Assembly (NCBI GenBank): GCA_002451175.1
Contig: DKBI01000295.1
Span: 1 to 6,046, forward strand
DNA length: 6,046 bases
Reading direction: 5' to 3'
From: Betaproteobacteria bacterium UBA6904
GTDB lineage: Bacteria; Pseudomonadota; Gammaproteobacteria; Burkholderiales; SG8-39
Shown here piece after piece: positions 1-6,046 of this stretch (position 1 is its first letter; each line of letters begins with the position of its first letter). The notes under the pieces were generated by a model. The model was given only the letters and a program-made list of their open reading frames with translations. It was not told where the DNA came from and did no database searches. The translations under genes and the position numbers were made by a program.

Positions 1-2
1 GA

Positions 3-94
3 CGGGCTGGCGGCGGCTCCTGGGGATACAGCCCTGGCGAACTGGTGACGCTGGTCGGGCCCTCGGGCTGCGGCAAGTCCACGCTGCTCAACAG
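3..94 (+). pseudogene. ABC transporter ATP-binding protein fragment, Walker A region only
   Basis: Reading from base 3 with no stop, the frame gives about 30 residues ending in [19 protein letters not shown], a textbook Walker A (P-loop) with its preceding beta-strand. The P-loop binds ATP phosphates in the cytoplasmic ATPase subunit of an ABC transporter. The STLLN ending is common in NitT/TauT-type (SsuB/TauB) ATPases, but too little is present to assign a substrate. The gene enters from outside the window. Homology stops at about base 94; the same frame then runs into antisense of a second ATPase gene and reads as nonsense ([12 protein letters not shown]). There is no Walker B, signature or H-loop. 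This is either a rearranged gene remnant or one side of a chimeric join. Confidence 0.6.
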
Positions 95-121
95 GGACTT
101 GCCGCAGCCCGAGGGCCCGAC
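54..121. repeat. Perfect 27-nt inverted repeat at ABC Walker A junction
   Basis: Bases 54-80 and 95-121 are exact reverse complements, separated by a 14-nt spacer (81-94). Pairing fails immediately on both sides: 53/122 is G/G and 81/94 is A/G. Each arm encodes the same nine codons, V-G-P-S-G-C-G-K-S, one arm on each strand. The spacer codes naturally for T-L-L-N of the plus-strand fragment but not for the minus-strand one. The break therefore lies at about 94/95. Confidence 0.9.
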
Positions 122-223
122 GAGGACGCAGAATTCGGCGTCGTCGATGGCGATGTCGACGCCGTGCACCACTTCGGTCGAGCCGAAGGCTTTGCGGACC
201 TGCGCGAGGGTGACGGCGGCCAT
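95..223 (-). pseudogene. ABC transporter ATP-binding protein, N-terminal fragment (MalK/UgpC-like)
   Basis: On the minus strand an ATG at 223-221 opens a 43-codon frame starting [14 protein letters not shown]. It continues through a VVHGVDIAI segment and [14 protein letters not shown] to base 95. The A-loop-type beginning (V-R-K-x-F/Y-G), the HGVDI strand and the Walker A lie at the spacing seen at the N-terminus of carbohydrate-importer ATPases such as MalK/UgpC, which power sugar or glycerol-phosphate uptake from the cytoplasmic face. An STLLR-like continuation is expected after GKS. Instead the next bases (94-81) are the reverse complement of the other ATPase fragment, so about 300 residues are missing. 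No clear Shine-Dalgarno sequence precedes the ATG. It is divergent from the dehydrogenase/hydrolase operon, so it could be a sugar importer component for that pathway; that link is inference. Confidence 0.65.
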
Positions 224-267
224 GCGGGGGCGGGGTTGAGCGGTCCGTTCGTTGCGGCGGGGAGAGA

Positions 268-1942
<1,675 letters not shown>

Positions 1943-1944
<2 letters not shown>

Positions 1945-1956
1945 GGGCGCGCCCTC
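1943..1956. terminator. Short GC-rich palindrome between convergent operons
   Basis: GAGGGCGCGCCCTC is a perfect 14-nt palindrome overlapping the FAH stop codon, in the 28-nt gap before the convergent DUF350 stop. It can form a five-pair stem with a CGCG loop. There is no T-tract on either side, so it is at best a weak bidirectional terminator. Confidence 0.25.
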
Positions 1957-1972
1957 GGCTGCGGCGGGCGAC

Positions 1973-2383
1973 TCAGTAGGTCATCGAAGCCGCGTTGAGG
2001 ATTCCCGCGGCGAGCGAGAGCGCGCCGAGCAGCACGCCGGAGGCCACTTGGCCCTCGTTGATGGCGCGCGTGAGGTCGGGCAGCAGCAGCCGTACGATCA
2101 CGAACACGAGCAGCTGCACGACGAGCGCGATCGCCGCCCAGAGCATCATGTCCCAGGGGTTCACGCTGTGCTCGATCGCGCTCGCCAGCGGCAGCACGTA
2201 GCCGATGAGCGTGCCCGAGAGGCTCGCGGCGGCGGCGGCGTTGCCAGCGCGGATCAGGGCGATTTCCCGGTAGGGCGTGATGCGCATGTAGATGAACAGA
2301 AACCCGGCGACGAAGACGACCGAGAGTCCGAGGTACAGCAGGAAGTCGTCGAACCCGGACAGCGAAAAGGCGAGGAAATCCAT
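1973..2383 (-). CDS. DUF350 family membrane protein (YjfL-like)
   Basis: This is a 136-residue, very hydrophobic protein with four predicted inner-membrane helices at about 14-34, 48-69, 79-101 and 113-133. There is a short basic-aromatic loop (RITPYREIALIRAGN) after helix 1. Length and pattern are typical of DUF350: an A/G-rich second helix with small residues (NAAAAASLSGTLIGY), then LPDLTRAINEGQVASGV before the last helix. The family's molecular function is unknown. E. coli YjfL lies in the yjf cluster with a DUF1190 protein and a glutathionylspermidine-synthase-like protein, the same partners found here. It is the last gene of the three-gene minus-strand operon. Its ATG is 10 nt after the upstream stop, and a GAGGAG ribosome-binding site overlaps that stop. 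Its stop lies 28 nt from the convergent FAH stop. Confidence 0.85.
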   Translation of the reverse strand: MDFLAFSLSGFDDFLLYLGLSVVFVAGFLFIYMRITPYREIALIRAGNAAAAASLSGTLIGYVLPLASAIEHSVNPWDMMLWAAIALVVQLLVFVIVRLLLPDLTRAINEGQVASGVLLGALSLAAGILNAASMTY

Positions 2384-2389
2384 CGCGTG

Positions 2390-2395
2390 CTCCTC
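2390..2395 (-). promoter_or_regulatory. Ribosome-binding site for the DUF350 gene
   Basis: GAGGAG on the minus strand is 6 nt before the ATG at 2383 and overlaps the TGA of the upstream ATP-grasp gene (2396-2394). Translation of the two genes is therefore likely linked. Confidence 0.65.
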
Positions 2396-3518
2396 AGACG
2401 AAGTAGTGCGGGACGAAACGGCTGGTGTTCTTCGTGATCGGCGAGTCGTCTTCGCGGATGCCCATGCCCGCGGGTTCCTCGCCGACGATCCAGGAGCCGA
2501 TCACCGGGTAGCGCCCGCCGAATCCCGGCAGCGGCGCGATCCCCTGGTAGACGTAGCCTTCGGCGCCGTAGGCGCCCGGCTGTTCGCGCAGGACGCCCTG
2601 GCTGCGGATCGTCACGTTGGCGCCCTCACGCGACAGCAGCGGCTTGCGCACGTAGTCGCTCGCGAAGCGCTGCGGCGTGAAGTGGGCGGGCAGCAGGTTC
2701 GGGTGGCCGTAGTGCAATTCCCAGAGCACCGCGAGCAGCGCCTTGTTCGAGAGGAGCATCTTCCAGGCCGGCTCGACGAGCACCATGCGCCGCTCAAGCA
2801 GGTGGGGACCGAACGCGTCGCGCACGAGCCACTCCCACGGATAGAGCTTGAAGAGCGCTTCCACGCGCGCTTCGTCGAGATCCACGAAGTCGTGACCGTT
2901 CCAGCCGAGGTCCTCGACGAAGATGGGGCGTGCGTCCCAGCCGGCCTGCAGCGCGCAGTCGCGCAGGTACTCGGCCGTGCCGAGGTCCTCGTCGCTGTCC
3001 TTCATGCATGCGACGTGCAACCGCTGCAGGCCGGTTTCCCCGCGAATCGCCCGCCAGCGGGCGATGAGCTTTTCGTGCAGCGAATTGAACTGGTCCGCTT
3101 TCGGGTGCGTGTCCTCGAGCCAGTGCCACTGCACGACGCTCGCCTCGAGGAGCGCGGTGGGGGTGTCGGCGTTGTATTCCAGGAGCCTCGGCTCCCCCTC
3201 GCCATCCCAGCTGAAGTCGAACCGGCCGTAGAGCGCCGGTTCGCGGCGCCGCCACGATTCGGCGACCAGCTCATGGTACTGCGGTGGAATGGCGAATTGG
3301 GCAAGACGCCCCGCGCGGACCACTTCGGCCGCCGCCTCGATGCACAGGGCATGCACTTCGGCGGTCGCGGCCTCGAGACGGTCAACCTGCTCTGCGTCGA
3401 AGGCGTAGCACGCCGTCTCGTCCCAGTAGGGCGCATCGTCCAGCGTGTGAAAGCCGAACCCGGCTTCCTCGCAGCGCGCGCGCCAGTTCGTGCGTGGGGT
3501 CTGCGTCTCCCGGCGCAT
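2394..3518 (-). CDS. Glutathionylspermidine synthase-like ATP-grasp protein (YgiC/YjfC family)
   Basis: The 374-residue length matches the stand-alone synthetase-like proteins (E. coli YgiC/YjfC) and lacks the N-terminal amidase domain of bifunctional Gss. Diagnostic segments in order are YGRFDFSWDG (97-106), LLEYNADTPT (112-121), KLYPWEW (224-230), EPAWKMLLSNKALL (249-262), KPLLSREGANV (292-302), GSWIVGEEPAGMGIRED (341-357) and a C-terminal TSRFVPH. R99, D101, E114 and N116 correspond to the acid/Asn set binding Mg-ATP in the GspS ATP-grasp site, and K253/K259/K292 are candidate ATP-binding lysines. The fold predicts ATP-dependent amide ligation via an acyl phosphate. E. coli YgiC/YjfC have no firmly established substrate, so glutathionylspermidine should not be assumed. 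It lies 6 nt after the lipoprotein stop with only a weak GGGAAG ribosome-binding site, so translation is probably coupled. Confidence 0.88.
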   Translation of the reverse strand: MRRETQTPRTNWRARCEEAGFGFHTLDDAPYWDETACYAFDAEQVDRLEAATAEVHALCIEAAAEVVRAGRLAQFAIPPQYHELVAESWRRREPALYGRFDFSWDGEGEPRLLEYNADTPTALLEASVVQWHWLEDTHPKADQFNSLHEKLIARWRAIRGETGLQRLHVACMKDSDEDLGTAEYLRDCALQAGWDARPIFVEDLGWNGHDFVDLDEARVEALFKLYPWEWLVRDAFGPHLLERRMVLVEPAWKMLLSNKALLAVLWELHYGHPNLLPAHFTPQRFASDYVRKPLLSREGANVTIRSQGVLREQPGAYGAEGYVYQGIAPLPGFGGRYPVIGSWIVGEEPAGMGIREDDSPITKNTSRFVPHYFV

Positions 3519-3524
3519 CGCGGG

Positions 3525-3956
3525 TCAGCTTCCCGAGGACGACGCGGAACGGCCGCTCGAGCCGAATCCGCCGCGCGAGGTACTGCCGGAGGACGACGAC
3601 CGCGAGGACGAGGCGCTGGAGGAGGACGAAAAGCTCGTACGCGAGCCGGACCAAGACCGCGACGAGCTCGACCCGGTTCGCTGCAGGTACACCGCGTCCA
3701 TGGCATGCGGGCTCGGTCGCGGGCGGCCATCCGGGTACGCCGAGCCGAAATAGGGCGGGCCGTAGTAATAGCTCGAGGCAAAGCGGCCATCGCGCGCGGG
3801 CTCGCACTGTGCCGGCGCCTCCCAGTCGCGCTGGCAGTCCGCGAGACTCTGGTACGCGTCGCGCTGCTCGAGCGGCGATTCGCATCCGGTCAGCGCGGCC
3901 GTGCCGGCGAGCACGAGCGTGATCGCACGGCTGCGTTTGCGCGTTCGGGATGTCAT
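3525..3956 (-). CDS. DUF1190-like lipoprotein (YgiB/YjfM family), Ser-rich C-terminus
   Basis: This 143-residue protein has a basic start (MTSRTRKRSR), a short hydrophobic stretch (11-22) and a lipobox LTGC with C25 as the likely lipidated residue, so it should be a membrane-anchored periplasmic lipoprotein. The mature part holds a YQSLADCQRDW segment with C41 and C51, matching the Y-x-x-x-x-D-C pattern of YgiB/YjfM (DUF1190). A Tyr/Pro/Gly patch (SSYYYGPPYFG, 61-71) follows. Residues 95-143 are almost pure Ser/Gly/Arg and contain the SRGGFG motif (127-132), also found near the end of YgiB. It is shorter than E. coli YgiB (roughly 220 aa), mainly in the middle. First gene of the operon with the ATP-grasp and DUF350 genes, the classic partners. 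GGAGGAA precedes the ATG by 7 nt. Function is unknown. Confidence 0.78.
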   Translation of the reverse strand: MTSRTRKRSRAITLVLAGTAALTGCESPLEQRDAYQSLADCQRDWEAPAQCEPARDGRFASSYYYGPPYFGSAYPDGRPRPSPHAMDAVYLQRTGSSSSRSWSGSRTSFSSSSSASSSRSSSSGSTSRGGFGSSGRSASSSGS

Positions 3957-4043
3957 CGGCTCGTTCCTCCGGTGCGCGAGTGTAGCGCCAATCGAAACAC
4001 GTGCTCCACGCCGGCCGGACCTTGGAGTAAGCTTTGCGATCCC
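3957..4043. promoter_or_regulatory. Divergent intergenic region between lipoprotein operon and amidohydrolase operon
   Basis: These 87 nt must carry promoters for both divergent operons. On the minus strand TACACT (complement of 3979-3984) is a plausible -10 placing transcription start near 3972, with no good -35. On the plus side no convincing promoter is seen. GGAG at 4024-4027 is 16 nt from the amidohydrolase ATG, too far for a normal Shine-Dalgarno sequence. Two small palindromes, CACGTG (3998-4003) and CCGGCCGG (4011-4018), could be parts of operators, but both are short enough to be chance. Confidence 0.35.
3964..3970 (-). promoter_or_regulatory. Ribosome-binding site for the DUF1190 lipoprotein gene
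   Basis: GGAGGAA on the minus strand, 7 nt before the ATG at 3956. It is strong and supports this start. Confidence 0.75.
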
Positions 4044-5294
4044 ATGGACACCCTACGCGTCAACGGCCCGCGGCTTTGCCAGTCGCTGGCGGCCATGGCC
4101 CGTTTCGGCGCGACGCTGAAGGGCGGGGTACGACGCCTCACGCTGACGGGCGTGGATGGCGCTGCGCGCGACCAGTTCGTCGCCTGGGCGCGGGCTGCCG
4201 GGCTCGAGGTGCGCGTCGACGGCATCGGAAACATCTTCTGCCGGCGCGCCGGGACCGACCCCGACGCGCTGCCCGTGGGCATCGGCAGTCACCTCGATTC
4301 GCAGCCCTCGGGCGGCAAGTACGACGGCGCGTACGGCGTGATGGCGGGGCTGGAAGTGGTGCGCAGCCTCAACGACGCGGGCATCACGACGCGGGCGCCG
4401 CTGGAGATCATTTCCTGGACCAACGAGGAAGGCTCGCGCTTCACGCCGGTGATGATGGGCTCGGGCGTGGCCGCGGGCGTGTTCACACTCGAGCACTGCC
4501 TGGCGCAGCGTGACGCCGATGGCGCCACGGTGGGTGAGGCGCTCCGCGCCATCGGCTATGCGGGCGATGCGCCGGCGCCGCGCCTCGGCGCGTATTTCGA
4601 GGCGCATATCGAGCAGGGGCCGATTCTGGAAGCCGAGCGCAAGACGATCGGCGTCGTGCAGGGGGCGCTCGGCCAGCGCTGGTTCGACGTGGTGGTCACC
4701 GGTCAGGATGCGCACGCCGGGCCGACGCCGATGGCGTCGCGCCAGGACGCCCTGATCGGCGCGAGCCGGCTCGTGCTCGAGGTCAACCGCATCGCGCGCT
4801 CGCATCCGGACGAGGCGCGCGGCACGGTCGGCGCCCTGCAGGTCGTGCCGAACTCGCGCAACGTCGTGCCGGGCGAGGTGCGCCTGTCGGTGGATCTGCG
4901 CAGCGCGACGGACGCCACGCTGCGGGCGATGGTGGCGGCGCTGACGGCGTGCGCGCGAGTGATCGAAACGGAATGCCGCGTCGCCATCGCGATGCAGGAA
5001 GTGGTCTATTTTCCGCCGAGCGCATTTGACCGCGACCTGGTCGGCGCGGTGCGTGCCGCCGCGCAGGCGCTCGGGTTTTCGCATCGCGACCTCGTCAGCG
5101 GCGCCGGCCACGACGCGGTGTACGTCGCGCGCGTGGCGCCGACGGCGATGATCTTCATCCCCTGCGAAGGGGGCATCAGCCACAACGAACTTGAAAGCGC
5201 GACGCCGGAAGATCTCGAAGCCGGCTGCAACGTCCTGCTGCAGGCCGCCCTCGCGCGCGCCGGCGTCGCCCAAACCCAGGAGGCCCTGACATGA
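4044..5294 (+). CDS. M20-family N-carbamoyl-amino-acid amidohydrolase, probable beta-ureidopropionase
   Basis: This 416-residue Zn-dependent amidohydrolase belongs to the allantoate amidohydrolase / N-carbamoyl-L-amino-acid hydrolase / beta-ureidopropionase subfamily. Two-metal ligands are visible: H83 (GSHLDS), D94 (GGKYDGAYG), E128/E129 (TNEEGSRF), H188 (EAHIEQGP) and H380 (GGISHNE). QDAHAGPTPM (221-230) carries the dimer-interface His that reaches the partner active site. Residues from about 212 to 325 form the inserted lid/dimerisation domain (VVPNSRNVVPGEV, DLRS). These cytoplasmic enzymes release NH3 and CO2 from N-carbamoyl groups. The ATGA-coupled omega-amino-acid transaminase suggests N-carbamoyl-beta-alanine as substrate, the last amidase step of reductive pyrimidine breakdown. 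Allantoate or a hydantoin product remains possible. MDTLRVNGPRLCQSL matches the family N-terminus, so ATG 4044 is kept although its ribosome-binding site is poor. Confidence 0.88.
   Translation: MDTLRVNGPRLCQSLAAMARFGATLKGGVRRLTLTGVDGAARDQFVAWARAAGLEVRVDGIGNIFCRRAGTDPDALPVGIGSHLDSQPSGGKYDGAYGVMAGLEVVRSLNDAGITTRAPLEIISWTNEEGSRFTPVMMGSGVAAGVFTLEHCLAQRDADGATVGEALRAIGYAGDAPAPRLGAYFEAHIEQGPILEAERKTIGVVQGALGQRWFDVVVTGQDAHAGPTPMASRQDALIGASRLVLEVNRIARSHPDEARGTVGALQVVPNSRNVVPGEVRLSVDLRSATDATLRAMVAALTACARVIETECRVAIAMQEVVYFPPSAFDRDLVGAVRAAAQALGFSHRDLVSGAGHDAVYVARVAPTAMIFIPCEGGISHNELESATPEDLEAGCNVLLQAALARAGVAQTQEALT
5278..5283 (+). promoter_or_regulatory. Ribosome-binding site for the aminotransferase
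   Basis: AGGAGG lies inside the end of the amidohydrolase gene, 7 nt before the ATG at 5291. With the ATGA overlap it points to efficient, coupled translation of the transaminase. Confidence 0.8.
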
Positions 5295-6046
5295 ACGACC
5301 GCGCCAGCATGCCGACGACACTGGAGAACTCGCCGTTCTTCATGCCGTTCTCGATGAACCGCCAGTTCAAGAAGCACCCGCGCCTGCTCGCGCGCGCCGA
5401 AGGCATGTACTACTACACGCCGGAGGGCCGCAAGATTCTCGACGGCACGGCGGGGTTGTGGTGCGTCAACGCCGGCCACTGCCGCAAGAAGATCGTCGAC
5501 GCCGTGTCGCGCGGCGTGGCGACGCTCGATTTCGCGCCGCCGTTCCAGATGGGCCACCCGCTCGCGTTCGAATTCGCCGAACGCATCCGGCCGCTGCTGC
5601 CCGAGGGCCTGACGCGCGTGTTCTTCACCAACTCGGGCTCCGAGTCGGTGGACACGGCGCTCAAGCTCGCGCTGGCGTATCACCGCATGCGCGGCGAAGG
5701 CCACCGCGTGCGCCTCATCGGCCGCGAGAAGGGCTATCACGGCGTCAATTTCGGCGGCACGGCGGTGGGCGGCATCGTCGGCAACCGCAAGATCTTCGGC
5801 GCGCTGGTGACGGGCGTCGATCACATGCGGCACACGCACGACCTGGCGAAGAACGCGTTCTCGCGCGGGCAGCCGAAACACGGCGCGGAGCTCGCGGAGG
5901 ACCTCGAGCGCCTGTGCCAGCTGCACGATCCGTCGACGATTGCCGCGGTGATCGTCGAGCCGATTGCCTGCTCGGCGGGCGTATTCGTGCCGCCGGTGGG
6001 CTATCTGCAGAAGCTGCGCGAAATCTGCGACCGCCACGGCATCCTG
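5291..6046 (+). CDS. Class III aminotransferase, omega-amino acid (beta-alanine):pyruvate transaminase, 3' truncated
   Basis: This is an open frame of 252 codons that runs off the window end; the family is usually about 440-450 aa, so the C-terminal 40% is missing. It is a PLP-dependent fold-type I enzyme. The N-terminus with PFFMPFSMNRQFK (15-27) and DGTAGLWCVNAGHCR (51-65) closely recalls the Pseudomonas omega-amino acid:pyruvate transaminase. SGSES (115-119) should bind the PLP phosphate, YHG (149-151 in GYHG) holds the ring-stacking Tyr, and E223 in IVEPIACSAGV lies near the active site. The catalytic Lys and the Asp that pairs with the PLP nitrogen fall beyond base 6046. The expected reaction is beta-alanine + pyruvate to malonate semialdehyde + L-alanine, using the product of the coupled upstream amidohydrolase. 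Another omega-amino acid substrate is possible. Confidence 0.9.
   Translation, partial: MNDRASMPTTLENSPFFMPFSMNRQFKKHPRLLARAEGMYYYTPEGRKILDGTAGLWCVNAGHCRKKIVDAVSRGVATLDFAPPFQMGHPLAFEFAERIRPLLPEGLTRVFFTNSGSESVDTALKLALAYHRMRGEGHRVRLIGREKGYHGVNFGGTAVGGIVGNRKIFGALVTGVDHMRHTHDLAKNAFSRGQPKHGAELAEDLERLCQLHDPSTIAAVIVEPIACSAGVFVPPVGYLQKLREICDRHGIL

Noticed and set aside
54..121. The inverted repeat as a transcription terminator or transposon end
   Set aside because: The stem is coding sequence for a Walker A motif on both strands, has no T-tract, target duplication or transposase nearby, and is better explained by a junction of two homologous genes.
45..239. 64-codon plus-strand frame starting at GTG with a Walker A motif, as a complete small protein
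   Set aside because: Only the part to about base 94 is ATPase-like, and the frame is open upstream to base 3. The rest is antisense to the second ATPase fragment, so it is not a real small protein.
3490..3753. Short plus-strand frame encoding a strikingly acidic Asp/Glu-rich peptide
   Set aside because: It is the antisense of the Ser/Arg-rich lipoprotein tail (Ser codons read as acidic codons on the other strand) and overlaps two better genes. There is no convincing ribosome-binding site.
2292..4043. Long plus-strand open frame continuous with the amidohydrolase, which would make a 1000-residue protein
   Set aside because: It runs antisense through the clearly recognisable ATP-grasp and lipoprotein genes, is Arg/Ala/Val/Glu-rich without a family match, and the amidohydrolase N-terminus at 4044 fits its family. 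It is a GC-driven open frame.
4053..5321. 422-codon minus-strand open frame opposite the amidohydrolase
   Set aside because: The composition is His/Arg/Ala-rich, typical of a shadow frame in GC-rich DNA. The sense strand carries all the M20 motifs.
5006..6037. 343-codon minus-strand open frame opposite the transaminase
   Set aside because: It is Arg/His/Ala-rich with no motif, while the plus strand encodes an unmistakable class III aminotransferase over the same bases.

Overview
The window is GC-rich chromosomal DNA, roughly two-thirds G+C by eye, with very dense coding. Gaps are short, there are two ATGA stop/start overlaps, and the Shine-Dalgarno sequences are strong. The gene types suggest a proteobacterium, perhaps Betaproteobacteria/Burkholderiales: a BDH2-like short-chain dehydrogenase paired with an FAH-family hydrolase, a YjfM/YjfC/YjfL-type cluster, and an omega-amino-acid:pyruvate transaminase. 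The lineage is inference only. I see no rRNA, tRNA, CRISPR array or insertion sequence.

Layout. (1) Positions 1-223 hold two ABC-transporter ATPase fragments meeting head to head at their Walker A motifs. They are joined through a perfect 27-nt inverted repeat (54-80 / 95-121) with a 14-nt spacer. Neither gene continues past the junction, so this contig edge is probably chimeric or rearranged. (2) Positions 365-1944 (+) hold a two-gene operon. A short-chain dehydrogenase starts at a GTG, downstream of a perfect TATAAT and AAGGAGG, and is ATGA-coupled to an FAH-family hydrolase. The pair fits the last two steps of a non-phosphorylating deoxy-sugar-acid pathway (L-fuconate/L-rhamnonate type). 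(3) Positions 1973-3956 (-) hold a three-gene operon. In transcription order it encodes a DUF1190/YgiB-YjfM-like lipoprotein, a glutathionylspermidine-synthase-like ATP-grasp protein (YgiC/YjfC) and a four-helix DUF350 (YjfL) membrane protein. It converges on the FAH gene with only 28 nt between stops. (4) Positions 4044-6046 (+) are divergent from that operon. An M20-family N-carbamoyl-amino-acid/ureidopropionate amidohydrolase is ATGA-coupled to a class III aminotransferase, which runs off the window end.

How the genes work together. Two catabolic modules flank one module of unknown function. The amidohydrolase/transaminase pair would turn N-carbamoyl-beta-alanine into beta-alanine and then malonate semialdehyde, as at the end of reductive pyrimidine breakdown. 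The dehydrogenase/hydrolase pair would oxidise and then cleave a 2-keto-3-deoxy sugar acid. The divergent minus-strand ABC ATPase fragment resembles the MalK/UgpC sugar-importer type and could belong to the same sugar locus. The least understood part is the lipoprotein/ATP-grasp/DUF350 operon, a widespread but functionally unresolved envelope-associated set.
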